NCBI GenBank assembly: GCA_022539475.1
Contig: VCMS01000042.1
Span: 151,561 to 215,560, forward strand
Direction of reading: 5' to 3'
From: Gracilaria domingensis
Lineage: Eukaryota > Rhodophyta > Florideophyceae > Gracilariales > Gracilariaceae
DNA length: 64,000 nt
Each line of letters opens with the position of its first letter. The first letter of the stretch is position 1. A program made the translations under genes and the position numbers. Below are positions 44,110 to 57,916 of this stretch, piece after piece. The notes below the pieces were generated by a model. It made no database searches. It saw only the letters and a list, made by a program, of their open reading frames with translations, and had not been told where the DNA came from.

Positions 44110-47100
44110 CGTCTTTAGGCATTTTCTACAAACCAAGCATTCCCGTCGCTAATGAAGCACTTCGCCAATATGGTGGAATACTCTTGTTGCCCTTCTTGCC
44201 ACACTGGGTTTAGCACACAGCAAAGAGGGCCTTTGGTAAGCAGTTCACCGTCTTCGTGACTTCGTATCAGCGCTTAGTTTTTGGGAGTAATAGCAACGAT
44301 CTTAGTGCATTTACGGAATACGAGCGTTTCCGTTCAGCAAACTCGAAATGAAAGGAGCAAATCATGCGTGAGATTGCGGAAAACGAGCAAAATCTTGCAG
44401 TTGTTTCCAAAAGTACAACAATGTTCGTCCAAGAGATCCGTCTTATTTTTTATTAAAAATGTGAACCATTGTAAGTTGACAGGTTGTTCCTGGAGCATGC
44501 GGGAAACGAAATCATGAGATTTGAGCAAACCAAGGTTTGCAGAAGAAGTCGCAAGGCTTCTTTGAAAATTTGCAAAATAAGCAAATTTCTGCTTCTAAAG
44601 AGTTTACTCAATAGTGGGAGTCTCCTGAAAACACAAATGGCAAACGCTCATTTCCAGAAAAACGCGCGTTTGCGTCCGGCAGACAATCTGAAAATCGCAA
44701 GCGCGCGTACGGCAGCACCAAAGCGCAAAAGCCCGACAGAGAGAATCCCTGCATTTTCTTCCTTCCTATCAACCTCAGCAACTCATTTGCATATGGCACT
44801 TTAGCCATCTTGTAAAGCCTTTTTGACGGCTATTGCTTTTCATCGCTATGATGATGCTAGGAAAAGTTCCAGAGCAAGCACGATGTAAGACGATTAATGA
44901 ACACTACTAGTGCGTTGGGACTGTTTCTTGGTCATCGAGACTGCTTTTTGCTCAGTAAGCATGGCTTACAGGCACCGCAATGATAGATTCTCTTGTTAAA
45001 TAGACGGAGCTATAGTGCTAGGTTCAAGCCGAAACGCATTGAGCTTCTCGGGCGCGCTGCATTTTTCCTTTGCGCGGTGAAAGGAAAGGCGAAACTTCCT
45101 TTTTTTCCGCGGGATATGCGGTTGTGGAAGGACATGCAAGAACAAATGAGACTTTGCGTGGTACGCACAAGATCTTTGCACGTCTCTGTGCGTCGAGCGA
45201 ATTCGATGACACATGTGACGGAAAGTGCACGAATCCTGACGGTTTGCGTGCACACAAGAAACGCTTTTGTATTTTCAGGAGATGCCCAGTATCATACATA
45301 AAGTAAGAAAGCTAGAAAGCTAAATAGTTCTCTTTTGAACTTTATGCTCCACAATCATTACGTTTTTGCTGAAATATTTACAAATCTGAATTTTTGTCAA
45401 ATTTCTAAAACATTTTATGATAGTCAAAAAAAGGAAAAATAAAAAAATAAGTTCCAAATTGTTGGCATGTCTTCTTAACATGTCTGCAAAAAGCTTAGAA
45501 ACTTAAATTAGTTTTAATTCTCAAAGAATATGTCCTCCTAATTTGGACCAACATGAACCTTTTCTTCTTTTCGTTTTTTGGTTGGTAGTCTATCTGTCTA
45601 ATTGCATCCTATGTCCAAAAACGAAACAAAACGTTTTGTGTGACACGGCCCATGTTTTTGATACAAAATCCTAGCGTTTACTACATTGTTTGAAGAAAGT
45701 ACCTACGTTCTAATTATAAACGATGAAAAGGAGAATGGTACCATAAATGACTTAATGCGCTAAAAAGATACAGTTAGCAAGGTTTTTTAGAGAATTTAGC
45801 TTAAATTAGATCAACGTTATTTTTGTTTAGGATGACGCTGCCAACAGTAAGATTTCTGCGACAAATTGTAATTCTTGCAACTTGCAACTCGCTAGTTAAC
45901 AGAAATATAACTTATTGTTCTCTTGCGAAGTGGAAATACTTGACCAGAACTTCACAACAGGTTACGGCTATTTTAATAAACATTTGAGCACTAGTAAGAA
46001 GAACTTTTGTTTTGCAACCACAATTTCAGACAAGATACGTGTGAAATGTTTTGCTAAATGCCCGATAACTTGAATACATGTTCAAATTACCAAAATCAAA
46101 AATTCTTCAAATCGCTTTTACTCTTGATTTCTGACCCCGCATTGCCAGCAACATTTTGACAACCATACGCAACCACAAAAATTTATGTACCGAGCATGTT
46201 GCACTTAAGAGAGGTCGGAAATGTTATTTTAATTTTCGGCGTGAGTCAAAAACGCAAAAACGTGACCAGACGTTCTTTGACTTACTTGCCTTGACTTCAT
46301 CATAACTAAAAAATGGGGACCTCAAATTATAACATTTTCTTCCAAAAAATATTCACTATTTTGCAAATATATCGACTAAAAAGTAGCTAGTTTTGCATAA
46401 ATCAGCCTTCAATCCAAAAATTAGTTGCTGTGTTATAATCTACTCTAGATCTTCTCTGTAGCATTTGGTGAAAAGCTGTTTTGTTTCGGCTTTCGTTTGG
46501 TGCAAACCATATGTAGAGGATATAATAAACCACTCTAATCTTATTTCAAGTTTCTAATTGGGAGCTTTTCGAGTCCAAAATTATAATGTCGTGTAAGACG
46601 TTTTTCACTTTTCATATCCTCTCTTATTTTGTAGTCATTGTCCATTTTTTCAATCACGTATTGGCTTCTACTAACAGAAGGCTAAGACACTTGAAGATCA
46701 AACCACACTGCACTGCGGCTAATTTTGTCAGGCTTATTTATCAATTTCAGTGCTGCTTGGAGGTCAGTCCACGCGCCTTCAGCAATGTCAGACCTCTTAT
46801 ATAAAACCTTAGCCTGCTAGCCCTCTTCTAAATGCTTAGAGAGCATTCGTGCTACATAACATAGTTCTTCTCTTACCTAATGCGTTAAAGGGCACATTTC
46901 TCTGCGAAATAGTGCAGATCGTCACATATTGATGCCCCAGTCCAAATTCACAATGCAATCGATATCACGAGTCACACGGAATTCTCTTTACAATGCCTTC
47001 TTGTTATAAATCACATCAAATGCAATTAATATTACATCCTTCTCCTGCATTTTATACTAATTCCTCTGTGGAAACCGGTTACTTGTGGTGCAAAACCCTG

Positions 47101-47504
47101 CAAAGAAGAAGACACAAAAAACCTTTTAAACGTTCCCTTTAAAAGGTGATCACAGCAAATATAGCGCTCCCAGAAATGGTGCAACAATTTGGGTGTAACC
47201 CAAAACGAAAAAGTTACGACAGTCAGAATGAGGTCAAAAGAGTTGTGCTAGAGGTCAGGAATGATATATAGAAAACGGCCGTGCCGGGCGAGGGATGTTA
47301 CGAGACAGACACAAACACGCAGATGTAGCAAGAGCCGCAACGAGAGGAGCTAGCCACCAGATCAACAAGAAGAGGCAAAATAACACGGGCACACGTGTTT
47401 TGCGTACCTGTTAAATAATGACAAAAAAAATAAACAAGCAAAAGAATACACACAATAGTGGCAGAAAGCTCTACAAGGTAGATAACTATTCCCTCACCAG
47501 AGAG
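44110..47504. other. AT-rich gene desert
   Basis: About 3.4 kb without a credible coding frame, distinctly richer in A and T than the flanks from 45.3 kb on. Small overlapping frames at 44.3-45.3 kb have no domain. It ends exactly at the duplication flanking the second retrotransposon. Confidence 0.55.
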
Positions 47505-47509
47505 ACTCT
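47505..47509. repeat. Target-site duplication ACTCT, left copy
   Basis: ACTCT precedes the TGTAG end of the 5' LTR and recurs at 57903-57907 directly after the 3' LTR. Confidence 0.85.
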
Positions 47510-48090
47510 TGTAGTATAGTGAAGTCAGCGCTGTTATGTGGTTCAACCAATCGGTGTGGCAGGTAAGAAGGGGTGTGTCAGAGGCTGGCAGGACATGCGA
47601 GGTGTCCCACGTGTACGGAGATGGCACTCCGTGCGGACTTGTACGATAGGAACTACACGTAGCATAGTTGTAGATAGATGGCACCCGCTCCACCTCTGGA
47701 TATTTTCGCCAAGTGGGCAGGGTGCCGATTCGAACTGTACGCCGTGAGTTGCAGCGTCGAGGTGCTACTTATGCACCTCCGCTCGTCCCGTACACTCAAC
47801 TAGTAAAGGGTAAGCACCACCGTCCCAAACTACTAGTTTGCGAAAGCAGACCTGCGATACTATACTGTGCGGGACAATTACTAGGTTTACAAGCCGTTCA
47901 GACTCAACGCGCGTATCTCGACCGTGTCTGAGGCTCCCAACCGCCCAGTCTCCCTACGATCGCCGGTTGCTGGCGTTCGTTTCCACGCCTTACACTTGTA
48001 CCCAACAGGATCACGGGACTACACGCCCCGCTTACGAACTTACTGGGATCGCGCCTCTAGGACTCTTTCGCGTGACGGCGCTATCTCATA
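47510..48090 (+). repeat. 5' LTR of the second element
   Basis: 581 bp, TGTAGTATAG to CTATCTCATA. It is the same length as 57322-57902, which ends CTATCTCACA. Confidence 0.9.
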
Positions 48091-48091
48091 T

Positions 48092-48109
48092 TGGTCTCCC
48101 GACCTAGAA
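48092..48109 (+). promoter_or_regulatory. Primer-binding site of the second element
   Basis: TGGTCTCCCGACCTAGAA, one base after the 5' LTR and identical to the site of the giant element. Confidence 0.8.
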
Positions 48110-48162
48110 GTGGGATTCGAGTTTTCCGTACAGAGTACCAAAAGATCTGAAGAAGATATCTC

Positions 48163-49850
48163 GTGATGAACACACATGACGCAAATGTGGAACCGACCGT
48201 AAGGGTTGATGTCGAAAAAGAACTGGCCCAGTCCGTCGAGCCTCCCCCGCAGACCGCTTCGGATACCGCTTCGGTTGGCCGCCGAAATGCCCGTGGCACT
48301 GCACTTGCCCCCGACTTCCGCCTGGAGAACCCTGAGATACTTTTGCGCAAGTCCTCGAGGCCCTCCAGGGCCGCCGCCGCTTCTTCCGACCGGAATAATG
48401 AAGCTCCAGTGAGTTTGGAGGGAGCAGAGTCGCTTCCGCAACTCTCTGCTCCGACCGTACAGAACACTTCGGAACGTACGCCGAAGACGCTTCCAGAACT
48501 GGGGAAACAGCTTGAGCCTTACTGGCATTACAAGCTGAAGAATGAGATTGAAGCTCGTGTTCCCGTTCGGGTTGAGCCTTATCTTCATGAGCGCCTTCCG
48601 GAGTTGTTGACCGAAGTAATCACCCCGACAGTCCACGAGACTGCCGAGGCGATTATACAACAGTTGATACCGATCGGATTTGGTGAAGGTGAACAGGAAG
48701 GCCGACCGGCAGTTTACACGGCAACGGGAATGTTTCCACCCCTTTCCAAGTCTCTAGTTGTCCGACCGGACTTAGCCGCTGGCTATTTACCCGCCGAACG
48801 AAACAATGAGCCGCACCCAGAAGGGGGCCAGCAGAGTGCCCCCATGGCTTCTGTCCTCCCGGTGGTTCCTCATCGAGATGACCCAAACGGAGATTCAGAC
48901 GACTCTTCTGAAGACAAGAGAAGAGGCCGTCGCAGGAAGGGCGGTAGGGCTGATGATTCCTCCGGTTCGGATCATCCCCGCGCTCGGAAGGACCGACGTC
49001 GTCGTAGACAGAAACGACGCTCTTCTGATTCGGATACTGATTCTGACCGCTCGGATAGTTCTGATACCGTTTCCAGAACTGACAGTGACGAGGACTCAGA
49101 CCGTTCTGATCGCAGACGCCGCTCCGATCGGCATCGTTCCCGTTCGAAGAAGGCAGCGCCCAGGCGCATCAGACCGCTGAACGAACTGTTCACTAAGGTG
49201 GTGGACTACCGCACGTATCGCTTGGACAACCGCAGTCACCGATATAATGCAAGGGTAGCGCGCAAGATTGGGCGCTACCAGAAGAAGTTGAATGTCCAGA
49301 TGAAAGGACATTCCTTCTCCGGTGCGGTTTCTATATCAGTCTTGAACTTTCTGCAACGGTTCAAGACCGCTTGCAACCACAACGGACTGTCCGAGGCAGC
49401 ACTATTTTGGTGCTTCCAATTCTACCTTACCGGACCGGCCCATGCTTTGATCCAGTCCAGGCTCCTGGGAGAAACGGGCGCCGTTGATGTACGTTGGGGT
49501 GAGATGCTCCGTACGTACTCGGAGGTTATCAACTTTTTGTTGACTACGTACGCTACGGATGAAGTCATTGCTGACGCCTATGCGGATGTCACTCTCTACC
49601 GCCAGTCTTCTGGGATGTCCGAGACGGAATACTCTCAGAAACTGTTTTGACGAAGGCCCTTCGCTGCGGCAATGTCTTCTCCGATCGGAGATTGAAGTCC
49701 CTCTTTGTGGAGGGTTTACTGCCTTCGATACGGGCGAAGGTGCGTACCCACCTCACGACGCATCCGTCTATCGGCTACGATGCGCTCGCGAGGTAGGCCG
49801 AGTCATATGGCGACACGCACCGCTCGGCGAAATGTCAATCCGTTCGGGTT
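48163..49850 (+). pseudogene. gag: Gag, frameshifted
   Basis: The open frame from ATG 48163 reaches 49650 and shows the same plan as the other gag: Pro-rich N-terminus, RS/DS-rich tract (about 245-330) and capsid core with FLQRFKTACNHNG and CFQFYLTGPAHALI. At 49650 a one-base shift brings in a TGA. The homologous frame continues with ALRCGNVFSDRRLK and EGLLPSIRAKVRTH to about 49790, where a TAG interrupts before AESYGDT. Confidence 0.85.
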
Positions 49851-50119
49851 GACACGCAAACGCTGCGTCCTTCTGGAACTAAGGCAGTAACAAGCCGCTC
49901 CACGGGAAGGAAGATCTTGAGCTTGCAGAGCACCGAAACGGAATCTTTCGCCACCAACTCGGACGATGGTGAAGCAATACTTGCATTCTGGCAACGTAGC
50001 TCCACTCCGTCGGTGCCGACGACGCCGTCGTCACCTTCGAATTATTGCCGCTCAGACTCTTACCGCACGGCGACTGCCATTACGCCTCAAACAGCTGCGT
50101 AGCCAGCGCAGTCTCAAGG

Positions 50120-50411
50120 ACGACTGAGGGATCGCCCGTGTCGGATCTGCCTTTCCAGGGAACCAGATCATTTCAAGATGATCCCGCCCGGTGTTCGAGA
50201 ATCTCTTCTTGCCGCACGGGAGAAGAACTACTATCTCCGCCGAGAGGAGGGGTATTACAACCGCGACGGCTCCGCTCGGATTTCTAGTGGTGTACATTCG
50301 CCCACGCCTGTCCACGCTGCTCCTGTGGTACGCTGTGTTGCTTCCCAACCGGTCATGGTTGTCGAGGAGAACGCAGCAGTGGAGCAGGAAAACGGAACAG
50401 AGGACGCGTAG
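50120..50411 (+). pseudogene. Zinc-motif nucleocapsid-like ORF
   Basis: Contains RPCRICLSREPDHFKMI and then REKNYYLRREEGYYNR, aligning with the ORF at 24174-24707. It keeps Cys-x2-Cys but has Asp-His where the giant element has Cys-x-Cys. A stop precedes the conserved part. Confidence 0.65.
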
Positions 50412-50502
50412 AGGTGCACCGTCCTCCAGGGCCGAAGCGCCTCACCAAAGTGGACTGTACTGATCCTGCCTCCGATCCGGACGAACAGTCGCTTTACATG
50501 CT

Positions 50503-53500
50503 TTGGATGAGTATGAGTTGGCCACGCCAGTTATGTTGATGAGCAGCGTCTACTGTAAAGTGAATTTCTCCGTCGGCTTTTCCCGATCGGTAATGTATCC
50601 ACTTACGGGCGTTCTCGACACTGGCGCCGGCCCAAATCTCATCCATGAGCGGCACCTCCCACCGCACTGGAAGACGCATCTACAACCACGAAAGGTCCAG
50701 AACATTACGGATGCTGCCAGTAATCAGATGGACATCCTCGGTGTTGTACCTCTTCTGGTACGACGTGGAGCTCTGCACGTACGAGTACCGTTCTTGGTAG
50801 CCAGCAACCTTGCAGTCAGCTGCCTTCTCGGTACCTCTTTTATCGACAGATATGTTTTGGCGATTCTACCTCCGAAACGGACTGTCGTGCTACGGCACTC
50901 ACACCCCGTTGCTTTTCAATCCGCATCTGGGCGAAGCACAACTCCGCCCGGATACCCTCAGAACCCTTCTCCTACTACGGACCGGACGACGCCGTCAAAT
51001 AAGATTCGCGTTGCCCGCCCGGTTACGATACCTCCGATGTCGGAATCTCACGTTCTGGTAACCACTAAGGCCGCTGTTCTGATGTTTATTCAAAGACACC
51101 ACCGTACGGCTCATAGAGAAGAGCTCACTCTTCTTGCTAACGGTGTAATGGAACCCCGACCGGATATCCCTTTCTATGTTCAGGTGGCTGGCTTTTCTGA
51201 CCGTTCGGTACGCCTTCACAAAGGCACATTCGTTGGTCTAGCCCTATCATCTGCTATCGCTCTGATAAGCCCGCAATTTTCGTCTCGGAGCGACGAAACT
51301 ACGGAGGGGGGCCCCAAGTCCGAGTCTCTTTCCATTACCGACACGGATACACCAAACGAGCACGAGCCACCGTCGGACCCGGAAGATGACTGGATCTCTA
51401 AGGTACAGTTGTCATCTGAGTTTGGCTCCGAGCGGGATAATGTTATCGAGCTACTCAGACCTTTTCGGGACATGTGGGACGGCCATCTAGTCCGTATCGC
51501 TGCCGCGAAGCACCGGATCCAATTGGAACCTGGTACGAAACCTATCTACCAGATGCTATACCGAGCGGGTCCTGCGCGTCGGGAACTTGAACGCAAGGAG
51601 GTCAGCAAGCAGCTGGAGATGGGTGTAATTGAGCCTTCATCGGCTGAGTGGGCGAGCCCGTTCGTGTTCGCTCAGAAGAAGGACGGCAATCTACGCTTTT
51701 GTGTAGACTACCGCCGTCTTAACGCAGTTACCGTTCGGGATACTTATTCATTACCGAGAATGGAGGAGTGTATCGATTCACTCGGGAGGCGAAGATATTT
51801 TCCACCCTGGACGCCAACAGCGGATATTGGCAGACCGAAGTGGATGAAGCCGACCGGGATAAGACCACGTTTACTTCCCACATGGGACTGTATCGGTATA
51901 TTCGAATGCCGTTCGGATTGAAGAACGCACCAGCGACCTTCCAGAGAGCGCTGGATATCATACTGTCTCGTGTGAAATGACAGTACGCGTTAGTCTACCT
52001 TGATGACGTCATAATCTAATCCCGCACGGTTGCTGAACATTACGACCATGTTCGGACTATCTTATCACTCCTCCGATCGTCTGGAATAGTTCTACGTCTG
52101 GATAAGTGCTACTTCTTTAGTCGTACTGTGGATTACTTGGGCCACGTTATCCGTCCTGGAGAGCAACAGGTCTCTACGGAGACTCAAGATGCTATCCGAG
52201 CGGCTAAACCACTCACCAACCAGACGGAGCTTCGGTCGTTCTTGGGACTCTGCAACGTCTTCCGACGCTTCGTGCAGAGCTTTGCCCGAATTGCGGCTCC
52301 TCTGAACCGCAAACTCGAGAAAGGCCAACCGGTCAACTTCGAGACACTGAACGATACGAAATATGAAGCATTTGACGAGATCTGTCAACGGTTAATACGG
52401 CCTCCCATCCTGGCTATTCCACGTCAGGATATGCCGTACATTCTGGACACTGACGCCTGTGACAAACAAGTCGGGTCCGTCTTGTTACAGAAGCAACCAG
52501 ACATTGATCTTCTCCCTATCGGATACTGGAGTCGCTCTTTGACGAAAGCCGAACGGGCTTATTCCACAACCGAACGGGAATGCCTCGCGGTAGTATGGGC
52601 AATATTGCACCTCCGCCCGTATCTAGAGATGGGAAGGTCTACCCTCCGAACGGATCACCACGCGCTGAAGCGGATACTCAATCTGGCGGATGCCTCCGGA
52701 CGGCTCGCTCGATGGCGACTTCGTCTCATGAAGTACGAGTTTGATATCGTACACCGACCGGGCATTAAACACCGGGCCTCTGATGCGCTCTCACGAATTC
52801 AAACGGACGGTGAAGACGAGACTCATCTTGACGAGGAGATCCTTTGTCTCTTGTTAGCAGACCAAACGGAAGATGATGGAGGCCTCATAGCGGATGTCAT
52901 TATCGACGGCGAAGTCATTAAGGATGTCGCAGTGGACTGGTGCGACGAGAATGCACCGATTAGATGCCCTGAGGTTATGGCTATCGTGGTGGAGGAAACT
53001 GAAGTCCAACCGGTCACCTTGGAAGAGCTTATTCGAGCTCAGGCCGAGGACGAGTACTGCAAGTCCGTGCGGAAGGACGTGGTAACGGCATTACCCTCTT
53101 CGACGTTAACCGCCACGGAGTACTCATTTGCCGCTCGCCCCTGGACGGAGCACTGCAGAAGGTGGTGCCCCGCACAATTGTTCCGCGCGTGCTCTATCTA
53201 TCGCACTACCGGCGCTTGGAAGGACACCCGGGCGGAACTCGTATGTACAACACTCTCTGCAGAGACTTTCACTGGCCGCAGATGGCCAATGATGTATACC
53301 AAACCGTTCGGGATTGCCGCTCGTGCGCAGCCATCCGTTGCACACGACACCGTTTTCAGAAACGGCTGAAGCTCTTTCTCGCAACGGGCCCACTCTACTT
53401 TGTGGCTATGGACATTGTCGGTCCTTTTCCGAAGTCCGTGAACGGGGTGGAGTACATCTTGGTGATCACCGACCGGTTCACGAAGCTCTGCAGGGCTATC

Positions 53501-54589
53501 CGGCTACGGTCTACCACTGCTCCAGTTTTGACCAAAACATTTCTGGAGAACTGGGTCTATCCGTACGGGATCCCTAACTACTTACTCACCGATAACGGAC
53601 CTCAATTCGTCGCGAAGTTCTGCGAGGAAGTTTGTCGCTCGCTGGGTACGAAACACGTCACCACAACGGCATATCACCCTCAGACGAATGGCCAGGCCGA
53701 ACGGTTCAATCGTACGCTGGTACAGTGCTTTCGGCACTACGTTGCCGATCACCAGTAGAACTGGCACGCATACGTACAGCCACTTACGTACGGATACAAT
53801 CTACAAGTTCAACGAAGCACGGGCACCAAACCATTCGACTTGGCGTTAACCCGTGTTCCGCCGAACGTTGTCCTTGATGAGCCGAGCTCCGCTACGGATC
53901 CTGCTACGCCAACACAACCTACGTCGGCTCAGATGAGACGTTACACCCTACGTCTCCTGAAGGCTACGCTTCAATCCGCGCGGAACCGTCTGACGAACGC
54001 ACAACGCCGGTATAAGGAGTACTTCGACACATCCGTCGGGGCAACTCCACGCTTCACTGCCGGAGAAGAGGTATTCCTTAATCGCCCGAAGACCATTCCG
54101 ACCGGTGGTGTTCTCGAGGAACATGACCGCAGGTCGCGGAAGCTGTTGCCGAACACGACGGTACCCTACAAGGTCGTCTCCGTAACGGAATCTACTGTCA
54201 CAATCGATTTTGACGGTATGCACGATACTGTCAGCATTGACCGCGTCACACGCGCTCCTGCTCGGAATCGGTCATAACCGGTGACAGTTGAACGGCAGCG
54301 TAGCGTAGAAGCCGACCGGGAAGGTCCTCTTACTCAGGAACCCGTTTCGGAACCTACTAACAATCTAACTGAACCGTCTGCGTCTGCAGCAGACCAAGCG
54401 GACACCACCGGAGTCGTGGAAAAGATCATGGCTCACGGAGTCTCTGATGACCCTCCGCACGAAATGGTTTACCGTGTACGGTGGTACGGATAGGGTGCTG
54501 CCGGTGACTCCTGGGAACCCCCGGAGAACATCCCGTAGCACTTTCTCGCCCGCTACTGGAAGCGCGTAAGCCATTTGGAGTCGTCTTAA
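50503..54589 (+). pseudogene. pol: Pol with chromodomain, multiply broken
   Basis: Protease LDTGAGPNLIH lies near 50620. Reverse transcriptase FCVDYRRLNAV is near 51700, then a frameshift at about 51785, a TGA where the homologue has Trp, and a TAA two codons after YLDDVI. RNase H ILDTDACD lies near 52440. The integrase finger and FVAMDIVG ... DNGPQFV ... QAERFNR are at about 53200-53710, with a TAG near 53757. A chromodomain-like YRVRWYG ... SWEPPENIP near 54470-54540 carries two TAG codons. The order is identical to the intact pol at 19666-24084. The breaks rule out function. Confidence 0.9.
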
Positions 54590-57321
54590 TCTAGGAGGGG
54601 GGGATCACTCCCCATTTTCCCTTCAATGACTCCGACCGGTTTCCGAATGGTCCAATGCACGAAGAGTGTCTACTCTAACTGCTTATCAACTAACAGAACT
54701 GACACAGTACCTACACTAACTTACGCACGAGTGGTATTTCTGCTATGGTATACGAGAACTTCGAATGGGAAAGGTTAGTCACCGGCTGAAGCTCCCGCAT
54801 GGACTCTCTATATTGGCTTCTACACCGCGCGGAAATCGTGCATAATCTCCCCCTACCCTTGGAGGGCTTCGTACTCCAATCAGCATTTAGTGCTCCCCTC
54901 GAAGGCTCCTTTGCCTGCCGCTATCGTTTGCGCAACTCCGAGCGAAAGTCTCTCAGAGCTCCCGTTGTGGCTTAGAAGATGTTTACCGAACGGAAAACGG
55001 TCGTGGCTCCGCCCCGCCCTTTCCGGGCCCCTGGTAATCATTTGGGTGGTACATGTACTATCTGTGCCTCACAAAAGGGGTCAAGTGTCCACTATGTGGC
55101 TGTTCTGGCCAAAAAACTGATGTATGCCGTATGTGAGTCGTATCTATGGCGTGCGCATGGTTGGTTTATGGATGGTATTCGCACACAACAGGCACAGTGC
55201 CAATCTCAAAAAATTACGTTTTTTTATTCCGTTACATCTGCCATCATCCGTCATGCACCAGGCACTCATACGGCACATATGCGACGCAGATACGACTTTT
55301 ACACGACATTGTGCCAAACATGGCACAGAGTAGGCACCTGAACCCCCATATCAGACATGAAGCGTACATGCACCACCCAAATGTTTCCCTGGGGGCTTCA
55401 TACTCCGAGCGGCCTTAGACGCGCCGCGGGACTGCGCCTTGGCCTCTACAAAATCACCAGAGCGACACCAAACGGTTTAGCCTATCTATATTGTACGTTG
55501 CACGTACGCGCGGCCGACTCTATCGACACCGCGCGCACGGTAACCGAGGCAGACGTGCGACACCGGAGAAGCCCAACTGAAAGATTCAAGTACCGCACGG
55601 GACAGACAGCGCGACACAGACGCCAGTGCGAGCATGTACAGCGAGTACAGCGCAGCGCCAGAGAGCCACACTGCATGACCTCAACCAGCCTATACGGCGT
55701 CGGAGCGCCGGCGCGCCGCACGGTTACTTGCAAAGCGAATCAAAAAATCCGTCGCGGAAACTGCCTGCCCGTACGCGGTCAAAAACGCCGATTCATTGTC
55801 TGGTCTGTATCTCCGAAACCGTGGCGTTTCAGGCGCTGAAAATGGCCGATTTGGACTCCGCGCACGGTCAAAATACTTTGTGATTTTTTAGAGTGCACGC
55901 TCATGCCGCTACGTGCAATACGGTGTACCGAATCGGTTACCGAAGCGCCCGCCGCACGCATGCACTCTGGCCGGGATTAATTCGTAATTTTTTGAGCGCC
56001 ACTCGCGCCGCCGCTCGCATACTGCCAGAATGACACCGCACATGCTTGACCCGTGTACCGCCAGGATGCAGTGTTGTCGCGCACCTTCTACAGCACTGCC
56101 GCAATGCCGCGCGATGACCACTTCCGATCGGTTTGAGACGTCTTGTACCGCGCTGGAGCATCCCTGGAGAGGTGCTTTAGCGAGCCCGGCCCTACCGAAA
56201 CGAAGTGTACACGGGAGCAAACTGGTCATAACCTTTCCGAAAGGTGATCAGCCCAGTTGTTGGTGGAGTAAGAGAGGCGACGGCAGCGCTCTGTCCAAAC
56301 GGTATCAATGTCTACCAGGAGGTCAGTACGCCGTATTCTCGGACGCTCCCAGAGTGTCCGCAGCGTTCGCTTTCCATCAGGATACGTGACGGGAGCACCC
56401 GTTACCATGTGTTTTGACGAAGTTCCGAACGGTGGCTATGGTACAACGATCTACCTTCAATGCTGTTTCGTCAAACATACCGGGGCGGGTCTGCAGTGTA
56501 GCAAGCACCGTTCGGAGGCATGTACTCAGTGCTTCAACTACGGGCAATTGCTGCTCCGAAGACAGTTCTGAGGGACATTAAGCACCGCCAGGAGGTACTG
56601 TGGGCATCAGTAATGACCCGTTCGGGTACTTCTCAGCAACTGATCTGCGCATCGCCGGGGACGCAAAAGGCGTCGTGGAAAGCCCCTTTGGCCCTTCCCG
56701 ATCTGGTTGTGACATGTCTGCAACCAGGATGTGTTACCGAGACACACGATTTTTCACACATGGATCTACACTGTGCAATGGCGAGCATTATAGCGTGGTC
56801 AGCTCACCGAACGGTGCTACGCAAAGCATCCGCACGGGTGAAGTGCACGAAAGACGATTTATTTTCGGGTTAACTTACGCAAGAACTCAATAACTGAACT
56901 AACTTTGAGTATCGCTAACTGGAGTGCTCTGTCCACTCCGCTCGTTATATTGGGATACAACTTCACCGTTCGGGATCATTCAACCTCCGCATTGAACCCG
57001 TTACGGACTCTTTTCTCGCATTAGAGGAGCAGTATTCCAATCGGTGACAGGAACAGTGCCGGCAGACGTCTGCTGCTTCTAGCCTCGCCTTCCCGGTTCA
57101 GAACTGAGGTGCCCCGCTTCACTTCTTTCGTGTGTCAACGGTTCGGAACGAAACTCTGTATGCTTCTGAAGACGTTTTGGTCAGTGATCCCCGTTCCGGA
57201 AAAGCCAATGAAGGACTCGCCGACCGGATGCATCGATCATACCGCCGCTGTTGTTGCAGCAAATCGTAAGGTTAGAAGACTTTGGCGCGTCGTGGACGTC
57301 GCGCAAACTAGGAGAAGGGTC
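54590..57321. other. 2.7 kb between pol and 3' LTR, no gene recognised
   Basis: It begins with a purine tract (about 54593-54604, AGGAGGGGGGGA) directly after pol and ends with AGGAGAAGGG before the 3' LTR. Plus-strand segments at 56400-56880 contain paired cysteines (CFVKHTGAGLQCSKHRSEAC) but are broken. The minus strand was checked for the antisense ORF of the other two elements and no similarity was seen. Confidence 0.5.
57311..57320 (+). other. Polypurine tract of the second element
   Basis: GGAGAAGGG lies directly before the TGTAG end of the 3' LTR. Confidence 0.65.
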
Positions 57322-57902
57322 TGTAGTATAGTAAGGTCAGCGCCGTGGTGTGGTTGAACCGATCGGTGTGGCAGGTAAGAAGGGGTGTGTCAGAGGCTGG
57401 CAGAACATGCAAGGTGTCCCATGTACTCGGAGATGGCACTCCGTGCGGACTTGTACGATAGGAACTACACGTAGCATAGTTGTAGATAGATGGCACCCGC
57501 TTCACCTCTGGATATTTTCGCCACGTGGGCAGGGTGCCGATTCGGACTGTACGCCGTGAGTTGCAGCGTCGAGGTGCCACTTATGCACCTTCGCTCCTCC
57601 AGTACACCCAACTAGTAAAGGGTAAGCGCCACCGTCCCAAACTACTAGTTCGCGAAAGCAGACCTGCGATACTATACCGTGCGCGACAATTACTAGGTTT
57701 ACAAGCCGTTCGGACTCAACGCGCGTATCTCGACCGCGCCTGACGCTCCCAACCGCCCAGTCTCCCTACGACCGCCCGGTGCTGGTGTTCGTTTCCACGC
57801 CTTACACTTATACCCGACAGGATCACGGGACTACACGCCCCGCTTACGAACTTACTGGGATCGCGCCTCTAGGACTCTTTCGCCTGACGGCGCTATCTCA
57901 CA
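57322..57902 (+). repeat. 3' LTR of the second element
   Basis: 581 bp, colinear with 47510-48090 with scattered substitutions. It is followed by ACTCT (57903-57907). Confidence 0.9.
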
Positions 57903-57907
57903 ACTCT
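57903..57907. repeat. Target-site duplication ACTCT, right copy
   Basis: Matches 47505-47509. Confidence 0.85.
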
Positions 57908-57916
57908 CTACAAAAA

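Larger units (their letters stand above)
47510..57902 (+). mobile_element. Second chromovirus-type LTR retrotransposon, decayed
   Basis: A 10.4-kb element with 581-bp LTRs at both ends, 5-bp duplications, and gag, zinc-motif ORF and pol in plus orientation. The LTRs differ at roughly 6% of positions by eye, and every gene carries stops or frameshifts, so it is older than the element at 1814. The LTR sequence is unrelated to that of the giant element apart from the TGTAGTATAG terminus, yet the primer-binding site is the same. Between pol and the 3' LTR are 2.7 kb with no recognised gene. Confidence 0.9.

Noticed and set aside
47730-47760. tRNA-like GATTCGAA segment in the LTR
   Set aside because: No acceptor, D or anticodon stem could be drawn around it, and it lies in an LTR present twice.
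54590-57321. Antisense or envelope-like gene in the second element
   Set aside because: Minus-strand translation did not show the conserved blocks of the antisense ORF, and plus-strand Cys-rich pieces are short and broken.
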